A stretch of 24,101 nt of DNA from Treponema sp. UBA4326. GTDB lineage: Bacteria > Spirochaetota > Spirochaetia > Treponematales > Treponemataceae. Below are positions 1 to 7,115 of the stretch, in pieces (position 1 is the first letter of the stretch; each line of letters starts with the position of its first letter). Where the stretch lies: assembly GCA_002393835.1 (NCBI GenBank), contig DGTW01000114.1:1-24101 (forward strand), given 5' to 3'. Under the pieces are notes generated by a model, which searched no databases, was not told the DNA's origin, and was given only the letters and a program-made list of their open reading frames with translations. The translations under genes and the position numbers were made by a program.

Positions 1-1
1 A

Positions 2-1060
2 CTAAAAGAAATAAAGCTTCTTCCACGCTCGGAAATTTTCTTCACGCAAATGGAAAATTGCTATTCACTGGAAATTCCTGATGTCGAGCCGGGAAAAGTT
101 CAGATTGACTTGCCTGAATTGCCCCTGGGAACAAAATTCATCTCGTCAAAAAAAGAAGAGTATCTCGATGAGGATGGGCTGAGGGGAACTCGAATTTCCC
201 TTTGGTTCACCTTCTCCTACTCTGGAAACACACGCATTCCGCCCCTTCTCGCAAGAATCAACGGAAAAACCATGTATTTCATTTTTGAGCCGACCTATGT
301 TTACGAAAATCCAGCCCTTATTGCTCCCCTTGTCGAAATTGAGTTTGACGGCATGGAAATGCCAAAAAAAGACAAGAAAAGCGGACAAAGGCTCCTTCAG
401 CTCAGGGCAGGAGAAAAACTCATCTTTACGGTATCCATTCGCTATGCGATTCAGGTTCTTGACTTCAAATGGAAAATCCCCAAAGATTCGATTTTTACTG
501 AAAGTGAGCGATTCGAATTTGCAAAAGGAGACGAAAAAATCACGGAATTTACCACGGAGAGCAAAAAAATCGCAAAATTTCAATGGCAAATCCTAAAGGA
601 AGGAATTTATTCTCTTCCCGAAGTCAGCATAGGCGCAATCTCCTACAGCGGACTGAAAAAGCAGCTTTCCTTGCCCCAAAACATCGTCGTTTCTGTAAGC
701 GGCAAAAAGCCTGAAGGACAAAACGGATTAGAAAAAGCGGATGAAAATGTATTTGAGGCAGCCTTTGTCCAGCCGTTCCAGGAAGATGACCAAAAGGAAG
801 CAAGCTCAATCTCCCGGGAAGAATGTGAAAAACTTGCCAAAAGCATAAAACGCACTTTCCTTGACAAGGCCTTCCGCAGGCATTTTGCCGTTTTCGCCGG
901 AGGAGAAATCTGTTCAGTCCCTGAAGAAAAAATACCCGGCCAGTCATTTACTGGCGGACAGAAAGTAAAAATCACGGAAAGAGCGGAAAAATGGTCATTC
1001 ATTGAATGCAAGGAATTCTCAGGCTGGACGAAAAACGATAACATAATTGAAATCAAGTAA
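2..1060 (+). CDS. BatD-like (aerotolerance family) protein with C-terminal SH3-like domain, 5' partial
   Basis: The reading frame is open from the left edge (position 2) through the first ATG at 50, and that ATG has no Shine-Dalgarno, so the gene almost certainly starts outside the window; 352 residues are visible. The visible part has beta-rich repeats of the BatD kind: a stretch with RGTRISLWFTFSYSG, then a segment near residues 180-225 reading like 'FQWQILKEGIYSLPEVSI', the usual W-x-P-G-x-Y-x-(I/L)P pattern of BatD Ig-like units. The last 55 residues (EKWSFIECKEFSGWTKNDNI) look like a bacterial SH3 domain. BatD proteins are envelope proteins encoded with MoxR and BatA/BatB von Willebrand factor proteins; those would be expected just upstream, but this cannot be seen. 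I see no transmembrane helix in the visible part. Family call from pattern recognition only. Confidence 0.5.
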   Translation, partial: LKEIKLLPRSEIFFTQMENCYSLEIPDVEPGKVQIDLPELPLGTKFISSKKEEYLDEDGLRGTRISLWFTFSYSGNTRIPPLLARINGKTMYFIFEPTYVYENPALIAPLVEIEFDGMEMPKKDKKSGQRLLQLRAGEKLIFTVSIRYAIQVLDFKWKIPKDSIFTESERFEFAKGDEKITEFTTESKKIAKFQWQILKEGIYSLPEVSIGAISYSGLKKQLSLPQNIVVSVSGKKPEGQNGLEKADENVFEAAFVQPFQEDDQKEASSISREECEKLAKSIKRTFLDKAFRRHFAVFAGGEICSVPEEKIPGQSFTGGQKVKITERAEKWSFIECKEFSGWTKNDNIIEIK

Positions 1061-1073
1061 AGGCAGGTAAAAA

Positions 1074-1658
1074 ATGAATTTCGGCGATATATTAAATCAA
1101 TGGGACAGCAATCAAAAGGCAGAAAAAGCTAAGGCAAGGGAAAAATCAAAGGTTCCGCAAGTTTCCCACAAGATGGCAAATGCCCCTACGGCTGAAGAAA
1201 AAGCTGCCAGAAAAAGAGCGAAGCTGGCTTCAGAAGGCCGCCTGTATGAAATTCAAATGGAAGAAGACTCGAAAAAGCAGATTAACCCAATGGAACTGTG
1301 GCTTCGCCGCTATGGCGTAACCGACAAGGATAAGGCGGCTGACGAATACAATGAGCGGGCAAAAATGGAAAGCAGGGAATACTTGCGCACAATGAGGCCG
1401 GAAGCCCGAATTGACTTGCACGGACTAACCCGAGACGAGGCATGGTCACGGCTCAACTCCTTTGTAAGCGACTGCATCCGCCGAGGGCTAAAGAAAATCC
1501 TGATTATCCACGGGAAGGGAAATCACTCCAATGGAAGCGACCCGGTATTAGGCCCAATGGTAAAAACCTTTATCGAACAGCATAAAAATCTTGGCACATC
1601 CGGCCATCCAGACCGGGCTATGGGCGGAAGCGGAGCCACCTGGGTTATCATAAAATAA
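1074..1658 (+). CDS. Smr-domain protein (MutS2 C-terminal-like nuclease family)
   Basis: This 194-residue protein has a basic, lysine/alanine-rich N-terminal half (residues 1-105, probably helical or disordered) and an Smr domain from about 110 to 194. Diagnostic motifs are RIDLHGLT (LHG at 115-117), HGKG (146-149) and the C-terminal GGSGATWVIIK. Smr domains are small nucleic-acid-binding or endonuclease modules, found at the end of MutS2 and as stand-alone proteins; the stand-alone role is poorly defined. The start follows a short AGGCAGG Shine-Dalgarno and lies 13 nt after the upstream stop, so co-transcription with the BatD-like gene is likely. It converges on the permease-kinase gene with only 27 nt between stops, and I see no clear terminator there. 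Confidence 0.85.
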   Translation: MNFGDILNQWDSNQKAEKAKAREKSKVPQVSHKMANAPTAEEKAARKRAKLASEGRLYEIQMEEDSKKQINPMELWLRRYGVTDKDKAADEYNERAKMESREYLRTMRPEARIDLHGLTRDEAWSRLNSFVSDCIRRGLKKILIIHGKGNHSNGSDPVLGPMVKTFIEQHKNLGTSGHPDRAMGGSGATWVIIK

Positions 1659-1685
1659 TTTTTTGACTAAAGGCGCCGGACAGTC

Positions 1686-4556
1686 CTAGCATAAAACGAC
1701 TTCGAGGACTGAAATCAGCTTTGCCTCATCGATTGGCTTTGCAATATGGGCGTTCATTCCAGCGGCAAAGGCATTTTTTCTGTCTTCCTCAAAGGCATTG
1801 GCCGTCATGGCAACGATTGGAACCACAGCCTTTTCATAGTCGGCCAAAGCCCGGATTCTTTTGGTGGCCTCATAGCCGTCCATCTCAGGCATCTGAATAT
1901 CCATCAAAACGGCGTCGTAATATCCGGCCTCTGCCTCGCTTACTTTGTCCAGGGCTTCCTTTCCGTTTGAGGCAGTTTCGACCTCAAAGCCCATCTCCTG
2001 CAAAATCATGGCGGCAATTTCCCGGTTCACCTCCACATCGTCAACAAGAAGAAGCCGCCTTCCCCGGAAATCTACGCCCTTCTCCTGCGCAGCCTGACTT
2101 TCTGCCGCATGTTCAGCCTCGCTGATTTTACAGAATTCATCGTCTTCCAGCACCAGAAAATTGAATTCCAAAAGGAATTCCGTTCCCTTACCCCTCTCGG
2201 ACTTTACTGAAATTTCCCCGCCCATAAGGTCAACGATGCTCTTCGTGATTGTCATGCCAAGCCCGGTACCTTGAATTCCGCTTACCGTGCTGCTTCTTTC
2301 TCTCTCAAAAGCATCAAATACCTTTTCCGTAAATTCCTTTGACATGCCGATTCCGTTGTCGCTGACCCTAAGCTCGTAAGGAGCTGAGCCTTGGCAGACC
2401 TGCCCGGTTTGCCGTAAAGAAAGGGTGATTTTGCCTTCTTCAGGGGTGAATTTATAGGCATTTCCAATCAGGTTCAAAAGAATGCGGTTGATCCGGTTTC
2501 GGTCGCAAAGTACACGGAGATTGCTGACATCAGAATAGTCTACTTTGAATTCAATTTTCTTGTTTGCCATCTGTGTTGCGAAAATATCATGTATGTCGTT
2601 CAAAAGCTCGTTGAGGCAAGTTGGGCTTTCCTCAAGTTCCATTTTTCCGCTTTCGATACGGCTCATTTCAAGAACATCGTTAATCAAAGCCAGCAAATGC
2701 TTGCTTGACGAGTCAATTTTTGCAAGGAAATCCTGAATCTGCTCCGGCGAGACATTTTCACGGCGGGCCAGATTAGTGTAACCGACAATGGCGTTCATCG
2801 GCGTGCGGATGTCGTGGCTCATGTTGGAAAGGAAGGTTGTCTTTGCCTCGTTTGCTCTTTTTTCCTGAATTCTTTCTTCTTCAAGGGCTTCTTCCCTTTT
2901 TTTGAGGCGGGAGAAAACGCTGAAGAGGACTCCCAGGGCCACAATAATCATTATGAACTGGATGATTGTGTTTTCCTGCAATTCGTCAAGGATAAGCTCA
3001 AGATTGTAGGAAAGGAAAGACTTTTCCGTCTGCTTGTTCTCGTCGGTCAGCATGACTCCGATTTTCTTCATTTCCGTTGTATAGGAAAGACTGATGTTGT
3101 CTACAATCTGCTCCGCCGTCTTAAGGGTTGAAATACGCATCCACATGATTGATGTGAAAAAGATGAGGAAAAGAAGGGCTATCCAAACGACGGTGGATTT
3201 TCCGAATTTGCGTTCGCTGTCCTTTATAAAGACCTGCCTGAAATAAAGGAAACCGAAAACGCTCCATAAAGCAAGGAGAATGTAAGATTCGGGTGCCAGA
3301 GCCGTGATTGACCAGAAATTCGGGACAAGAAGATAAAGGCTGAAGAAAACTGCGGCCAGAAGTCCTGCGATTCCAGTAACAAAAGGCAGACTGCGGCCTT
3401 CGTTTTTTGCAAGTTTAATTGTTGTGGCGGAAGTGTATCCGTAAGCGATTGTAGCCCCGATTGTGGTGACATCGACAATCCAGCCAATTGGCGTGCGTCC
3501 CAAAAAGAGTATAAGAACGGATGATGCAAAAATTACCAGGACAGAAAAGCGGGGAATTCCGTCGGAGTCAGTCTTTCCGAAAATCTCAGGAAGGATTCCG
3601 TCCTCGCTCATGGCCGAAAGCAGGCGAATTTCCGCGATTGAGTTTCCGATTATGCCTGTAAGGATTCCTGCAAGAACGGCAAGGCCAAGCATGGTATAGG
3701 CAAAATTTCCCGCAAAATTTTTAATAACATAGAAGACAGGTATGTTGGACACACCATAATAAGGAATGGCAAGGAAAGTGAGGAAGATATAGAGCAGGTA
3801 TGCCGTAAAAACCGCCAGAGCCATTATTAGCATGGATTTTTTGACGGAAAAGCTGAATTCCTTGACCGAATGGGCGATGTTTTCAAAACCAACGAAAGCC
3901 CAGGGGGAGATTGCGGCAATGGCGACAAACTGATTCAAAGGCTTTTTATGGGCTACAATGGCGTTTGAAAAGACAACTTCAAGCGACTGATTGCGGCTAG
4001 TGACAAAAATGCAGAAAAAGACTCCGATTACAAGGAGAAAAGCCGCAAGAATTTGCAGCATCAATGTCGCTCTTTTCGAAACAATGAAAAGGATGGCAAG
4101 AACTGCAAGAACAAGGATTTCCAGTAAAACCTCACCCATGTAAATCGTGTAGCCCGCTATAGAATAATTAAAGCCAAACTGAAAGAAAGAGCCGAATATG
4201 GTGCGGGAAATGAGGGCAAGAGCCGTGACATTTGCCCAAATAACCGCAATGTAAGTGAGACTCAAAAACCAGGCCGTCAAAAAGGCATGATCATGGCCAA
4301 AAGAGGCTTTTACGAAGGAATAAGTTCCACCGCTTTCTGGAAAACGATTCATCATAAAATGGTAATTGACACCAATCATAAGCATTACAAAAGCACCGAC
4401 CGCCATTCCAAGGACAGTTCCTAAAGGCCCTGCAATCGGAATGAAGGTCGTGCCGGGCATTATGAAAGCGCCCCAGCCCACCGCAGAACCCAGGGAAAGT
4501 GCCCAGGCTCCTATTGGAGAAATATAGCGCTTGTCGCAGACCGCCTCATTTGCCAT
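1686..4556 (-). CDS. Amino-acid (APC) permease fused to hybrid histidine kinase
   Basis: This is a 956-residue chimera. Residues 1-440 are an APC-superfamily transporter: the first membrane helix carries GSAVGWGAFIMPG, like the unwound substrate-binding helix of the family, and about 12 hydrophobic segments follow. Two further membrane segments (about 454-473 and 530-549) bracket a 55-residue loop that is probably extracytoplasmic. A charged coiled coil (550-572) leads to a HisKA domain (SHDIRTP, His581), an N box (N695, N699), DNGIG (733-737) and GTGLG (763-767). A receiver domain ends the protein with D839/D840, phospho-acceptor D886, T918 and K940, so all catalytic residues are present. 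By analogy with CbrA-type transporter-kinases, it probably senses or couples uptake of an amino acid to phosphorelay. No HPt or response-regulator partner is adjacent. Start: ATG 6 nt after CGAGGTGA. Confidence 0.93.
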   Translation of the reverse strand: MANEAVCDKRYISPIGAWALSLGSAVGWGAFIMPGTTFIPIAGPLGTVLGMAVGAFVMLMIGVNYHFMMNRFPESGGTYSFVKASFGHDHAFLTAWFLSLTYIAVIWANVTALALISRTIFGSFFQFGFNYSIAGYTIYMGEVLLEILVLAVLAILFIVSKRATLMLQILAAFLLVIGVFFCIFVTSRNQSLEVVFSNAIVAHKKPLNQFVAIAAISPWAFVGFENIAHSVKEFSFSVKKSMLIMALAVFTAYLLYIFLTFLAIPYYGVSNIPVFYVIKNFAGNFAYTMLGLAVLAGILTGIIGNSIAEIRLLSAMSEDGILPEIFGKTDSDGIPRFSVLVIFASSVLILFLGRTPIGWIVDVTTIGATIAYGYTSATTIKLAKNEGRSLPFVTGIAGLLAAVFFSLYLLVPNFWSITALAPESYILLALWSVFGFLYFRQVFIKDSERKFGKSTVVWIALLFLIFFTSIMWMRISTLKTAEQIVDNISLSYTTEMKKIGVMLTDENKQTEKSFLSYNLELILDELQENTIIQFIMIIVALGVLFSVFSRLKKREEALEEERIQEKRANEAKTTFLSNMSHDIRTPMNAIVGYTNLARRENVSPEQIQDFLAKIDSSSKHLLALINDVLEMSRIESGKMELEESPTCLNELLNDIHDIFATQMANKKIEFKVDYSDVSNLRVLCDRNRINRILLNLIGNAYKFTPEEGKITLSLRQTGQVCQGSAPYELRVSDNGIGMSKEFTEKVFDAFERERSSTVSGIQGTGLGMTITKSIVDLMGGEISVKSERGKGTEFLLEFNFLVLEDDEFCKISEAEHAAESQAAQEKGVDFRGRRLLLVDDVEVNREIAAMILQEMGFEVETASNGKEALDKVSEAEAGYYDAVLMDIQMPEMDGYEATKRIRALADYEKAVVPIVAMTANAFEEDRKNAFAAGMNAHIAKPIDEAKLISVLEVVLC

Positions 4557-4586
4557 GATAAATCACCTCGAAGTAATAAGTGCGAT

Positions 4587-4619
4587 GTTTCAACTTCTGC
4601 AGTTTGCAGGAGTTGAAAC
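4587..4619 (-). promoter_or_regulatory. 33-nt inverted repeat (dyad 1) in permease-kinase leader
   Basis: The arms GTTTCAACTTCTGCA and TGCAGGAGTTGAAAC give 15 base pairs with a single imperfect pair around a 3-nt centre. It lies 16 nt upstream of the Shine-Dalgarno of the permease-kinase gene. It could be an operator or an mRNA hairpin controlling translation. It is not followed by a T-run on the minus strand, so it is not a standard terminator. Confidence 0.7.
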
Positions 4620-4628
4620 TCGGCGGAA

Positions 4629-4661
4629 TCAATAAGAATTTCCGAAGGGAATTGTTATTGA
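4629..4661 (-). promoter_or_regulatory. 33-nt inverted repeat (dyad 2) at the presumed transcription start
   Basis: The arms TCAATAAGAATTTCC and GGGAATTGTTATTGA form a 15-pair dyad with one mismatch and one wobble around GAA. It has the same length and loop size as dyad 1 but a different sequence. It begins 42 bp from dyad 1 and lies about where a transcript from the TATAAT at 4669-4674 would start. Confidence 0.65.
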
Positions 4662-4668
4662 TGACCAA

Positions 4669-4674
4669 ATTATA
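4669..4674 (-). promoter_or_regulatory. -10 element (TATAAT) for the permease-kinase gene
   Basis: A perfect TATAAT on the minus strand lies 113 bp upstream of the permease-kinase ATG. I could not find a convincing -35 element at 16-18 bp, so this promoter may need an activator. Predicted start near 4662, leader about 105 nt. Confidence 0.4.
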
Positions 4675-4703
4675 CACCCGAATTGGAAATTTTGCTTGTA
4701 TCT

Positions 4704-4732
4704 TTGTGATTTTATCGTTATTTTTATAGCAT
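4704..4732 (+). promoter_or_regulatory. Weak promoter candidate for the J-domain gene
   Basis: TTGTGA (4704-4709), a 17-bp spacer and TAGCAT (4727-4732) lie just upstream of the TTG start at 4750. The match is mediocre. Transcription starting near 4739 would give a leader of about 11 nt that still includes the AAGGGG ribosome-binding site. Confidence 0.25.
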
Positions 4733-4749
4733 AGAATAAGGGGCCAATA

Positions 4750-5367
4750 TTGGAAGATTTATACGAAATTCTTGGCGTTGCAAAGACAGCATCTCAGAGC
4801 GAAATAAAGTCGGCTTACAGAAAGCTTGCCGTCAAATACCATCCCGACAAAAATCCGGGTGACAAGGCTGCCGAAGAAAAATTCAAAAAAATTACGGCCG
4901 CCTACGATGTCCTCTCAGACGAGACAAAACGCCGCCAGTACGACTCTTACGGCTCTTACTCAAGGAGCGACGCATACGGCTCTCAGGGCAATGGCACTTA
5001 CGGATACGGAAATTACGGCTGGGGCCAGAACGGAACATGGCAGGGCCAGTGGAACCGTGGCGGCTGGCAGGCCGAAACTCAGGACGATTACAACGATGCC
5101 TTCAACCAGTGGTTCAATTACGCCCGGCAAAATCAGCAGGGAGAAAATTCAAATTCAGCGTATTCATTCTATACGCGTAAAAGCGAACCGCAGACAAAAA
5201 CAGAAAGCTTGTTTTACATTCTGCGGAGCATTGCGATTATTTTGATTGGTTTTTGGTCACTCAAAATCTCATGGATTTTGCTGCCCTTTGGCCCGATTTT
5301 GAGCATTGCGGCAGTCATCCACGGATTTTCAGGTGTCGCCAGAGGTTTGCGAAGATTATTGCGCTAG
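4750..5367 (+). CDS. J-domain co-chaperone with C-terminal membrane anchor
   Basis: The 205-residue protein begins with a complete J domain (residues 1-67) with the HPD tripeptide at 31-33 and the usual [14 protein letters not shown] helix, so it should stimulate ATP hydrolysis by a DnaK-type Hsp70. It lacks the zinc-finger and C-terminal client-binding domains of true DnaJ. Instead it has a Gly/Tyr/Trp/Asn-rich low-complexity linker (about 68-135) and two hydrophobic segments (about 155-172 and 174-193) that should anchor it in the membrane with the J domain facing the cytoplasm. The start codon is TTG, placed after AAGGGG; no ATG in this frame precedes the J domain. This suits a membrane-localised type III J protein; clients unknown. 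Confidence 0.85.
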   Translation: MEDLYEILGVAKTASQSEIKSAYRKLAVKYHPDKNPGDKAAEEKFKKITAAYDVLSDETKRRQYDSYGSYSRSDAYGSQGNGTYGYGNYGWGQNGTWQGQWNRGGWQAETQDDYNDAFNQWFNYARQNQQGENSNSAYSFYTRKSEPQTKTESLFYILRSIAIILIGFWSLKISWILLPFGPILSIAAVIHGFSGVARGLRRLLR

Positions 5368-5379
5368 GTAGGGAGCCGG

Positions 5380-5564
5380 TCGCCGAAGGCGAACAAACTC
5401 ACGAGGTGAGTTTGTAGGCGAGTCTCGACGAAATCTGTGATTTCGGCGCGGTGCCCGCTTGCTTGCGAGCTTTCATACGCTAGGGATTGTAGCCCCGAAG
5501 TTGCCAGCTTGCTGGCAATGAGCGTTAGCGAAGGGCGAAAAGCCCGGCCGTGCGACAGCACGGC
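5380..5564. repeat. GC-rich block of tandem small hairpins
   Basis: The roughly 200 bp between the J-domain gene and infA contain at least five inverted repeats in a row: TCGCC-GAA-GGCGA (5380-5392), ACAAACTCAC-GAG-GTGAGTTTGT (5393-5415), CGAAATC-TGT-GATTTCG (5429-5445), TTGCCAGC-TT-GCTGGCAA (5501-5518) and GCCGTGC-GACA-GCACGGC (5547-5564). It is markedly more GC-rich than other intergenic DNA here. It has no credible coding frame. It resembles the mosaic palindromic repeats dispersed in some bacterial genomes, but copy number cannot be judged from one window. Confidence 0.7.
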
Positions 5565-5576
5565 AGCGCCCTTTTA
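5532..5576. terminator. Probable bidirectional terminator between J-domain gene and infA
   Basis: The hairpin GCCGTGC-GACA-GCACGGC (5547-5564) is enclosed by AGGGCG (5532-5537) and CGCCCT (5567-5572) and followed by TTTT on the plus strand. On the minus strand the same hairpin is followed by CGGGCTTTT. The two flanking genes converge, so one structure could end both transcripts. Confidence 0.6.
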
Positions 5577-5795
5577 TCTTTCTCGGAAAATGATTCGGCC
5601 CCGGTTGAGGTCATAAGGTGAGAGTGCGACTTTTACGCTGTCACCAGGAACGATTTTGATGTAATGCTTGCGCATTTTGCCAGAGAGATGTGCCATGACG
5701 ATATGGCCGCCGTTTTTGAGTTCAACCCTGAACTGAGTGTTTGGCAAAGCTTCTTTTACAATGCCTTCGACTTCGATAGCTTCTTCTTTAGCCAC
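5574..5795 (-). CDS. infA: Translation initiation factor IF-1
   Basis: This 73-residue protein is a single S1/OB-fold with the standard IF-1 layout: [19 protein letters not shown] at the N-terminus, [21 protein letters not shown] in the middle, and [20 protein letters not shown] at the C-terminus. It binds the 30S A site during initiation with IF-2 and IF-3. The start codon is GTG (5793-5795), four nt after a perfect GGAGG; no ATG in frame fits the family length, so GTG is the right start. Length is exactly normal. It converges on the J-domain gene and is divergent to the DksA-like gene, so it is probably its own transcription unit. Confidence 0.97.
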   Translation of the reverse strand: MAKEEAIEVEGIVKEALPNTQFRVELKNGGHIVMAHLSGKMRKHYIKIVPGDSVKVALSPYDLNRGRIIFRER

Positions 5796-5815
5796 GATTC
5801 CTCCAAAAATTTTAC

Positions 5816-5844
5816 TTGTCTTTTCAAGATTTCTCCCTTATTAT
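5816..5844 (+). promoter_or_regulatory. Promoter candidate for the DksA/TraR-family gene
   Basis: TTGTCT (5816-5821), a 17-bp spacer and TATTAT (5839-5844) lie in the 90-bp gap between the divergent infA and DksA-like genes. The expected start is near 5851, with a 35-nt leader containing purine-rich ribosome-binding sequence. Confidence 0.4.
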
Positions 5845-5885
5845 TATCTAATAACAAAAAAATTGCAACATGGGAGAAAGGGAAC

Positions 5886-6242
5886 ATGGAACAAGCATTC
5901 ATTGACAAAATGCAAAACGCGCTCTTGGAGCAAAAAGAGCAAATCTTAAAATCATTGGCGGACAAACATTCTGAATATAAAAAGATGGTTGAAAGCGGCG
6001 AGCCTGGCGACGAGGTTGACATCGCATCTGATGTAATCGACGGAGCACTCCTTGAGTCACTTGGCGCGCAGGATTCAAACCGCCTCACAATGATTAACAA
6101 CGCCCTGGAGCGAATCAAGCAGGGCAAATACGGTATCTGTCTCAAATGCCACAATGAAATTCCTGTGGAGCGGCTTGAGGCAATTCCTTATGCCTTCATG
6201 TGCATTGGCTGCCAGAGCGAGAACGAGCGCCGAAACCGCTAG
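5886..6242 (+). CDS. DksA/TraR-family C4 zinc-finger protein
   Basis: I chose the ATG at 5886 because it follows AAAGGG and leaves a 118-residue protein of family type; the open frame extends upstream only as antisense to infA. The protein is a helical hairpin followed by a zinc finger with Cys85, Cys88, Cys106 and Cys109 (CLKC...CIGC). The hairpin tip contains D-E-V-D-I-A (42-47), which matches the D-x-x-D-x-A motif that DksA uses in the RNA polymerase secondary channel. It is therefore likely a transcription factor acting with or without ppGpp in stringent-type control. It is shorter than E. coli DksA (151 residues) but keeps the coiled coil, so it could also be one of the DksA-like paralogues. 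Confidence 0.88.
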   Translation: MEQAFIDKMQNALLEQKEQILKSLADKHSEYKKMVESGEPGDEVDIASDVIDGALLESLGAQDSNRLTMINNALERIKQGKYGICLKCHNEIPVERLEAIPYAFMCIGCQSENERRNR

Positions 6243-6266
6243 AGCCTGGAAAGCCTTTCCAAAGTG

Positions 6267-7115
6267 CTAAAGGGCACAAAACTTATAGCCGGCCTTATCG
6301 ATGTCATAAATGATTTCGGTATAGCCGGCTTTTTTTGCAAGCTCTCGCCCAAGGTCAAAGGCGGTGTCAAGGTTTCTGGCTGAATGGGCGTCGGCGGTGA
6401 GGGCAAGGGGAACTTTGGCCTCGTGCAGCAAGTTAAGAAAATACTCGCTGGGGTAAGGTTTTGTAAGCCAGAGACGGCTGATTGCCCCAGTGTTGATTTC
6501 CGTGGCTCTTCCAGACCGGGAAAGGGCCCCTGCAAGGTCCTTCAGCATGTCCTTGTACCAGCTCTCCCCCTCGTCAAAGAAGGGAAATTTCTCGTTGAAT
6601 TTGCGGATTAAATCCGGGTGGCCCAGAAGGTCAAAATCACCTCTTTCGAGCATTTCTTTTTGAAGGGCAAAATAATCCCCGATTAAAGCCTTTATCTGCC
6701 CGTCATAATACTTTTTTGCCCCTTCCTGTAAAATTTCGGGAGTATCATCAAGGGCAAAAAGGCCGTCCCGCTGGAAAATAAAATGGATCGAGCCAATAAG
6801 GTAATCGGGCTGGAATTCGGAATAGTTCTCGTGGCGGGGGATGGAGCTCCCGGGGATAAAGTCTGACTCGAAGGCAAGGCGGATTTTTATCTGGTCCCCA
6901 TATTTTTTTTGAAGGCGGTGAATTTCATCGCAGTAAGCCTTAAAATCCTCCGGCTGCATGTAAGTCTTCGTCCAGAAGGGGTACATGGAGTGGGAAGTGA
7001 AACCCAGTACCTTAAGGCCTTTTTTGATTGCAGAAAGGACATTTTCTTCAGGCGTGTTTTTTCCGTCACAGAATGTCGAGTGTGTGTGCAAATTTGACTT
7101 TATGTATCCGGTCAT
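6267..7115 (-). CDS. PHP-domain phosphoesterase, histidinol-phosphatase type
   Basis: This 282-residue protein is a PHP-fold metal-dependent phosphatase. The metal-binding set is visible: HTH (His10, His12), Asp17, TSHS (His42), Glu83, SIHF (His111), GHPD (His166), Glu206 and ADAH (Asp242, His244). Sequence style and length match the HisK type of L-histidinol-phosphate phosphatase. No other histidine-biosynthesis gene is in the window, and the gene is the last of a signalling operon, so the real substrate may differ. Its ATG overlaps the stop of the upstream histidine kinase by 4 nt (ATGA), which implies translational coupling. No good terminator follows; only a short TGGAA/TTCCA stem lies in the 24-nt gap to the convergent DksA-like gene. 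Confidence 0.85.
   Translation of the reverse strand: MTGYIKSNLHTHSTFCDGKNTPEENVLSAIKKGLKVLGFTSHSMYPFWTKTYMQPEDFKAYCDEIHRLQKKYGDQIKIRLAFESDFIPGSSIPRHENYSEFQPDYLIGSIHFIFQRDGLFALDDTPEILQEGAKKYYDGQIKALIGDYFALQKEMLERGDFDLLGHPDLIRKFNEKFPFFDEGESWYKDMLKDLAGALSRSGRATEINTGAISRLWLTKPYPSEYFLNLLHEAKVPLALTADAHSARNLDTAFDLGRELAKKAGYTEIIYDIDKAGYKFCAL

Noticed and set aside
5368..5573. CRISPR array
   Set aside because: The palindromes differ from each other and are not regularly spaced direct repeats, and no cas genes are nearby.
5664..5885. Upstream extension of the DksA-like gene
   Set aside because: The extension overlaps infA antisense and its promoter; the ATG at 5886 has a ribosome-binding site and gives a family-length protein.
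6244..6262. Terminator between the DksA-like and PHP genes
   Set aside because: The TGGAA/TTCCA stem is only five bp and no T-run follows.
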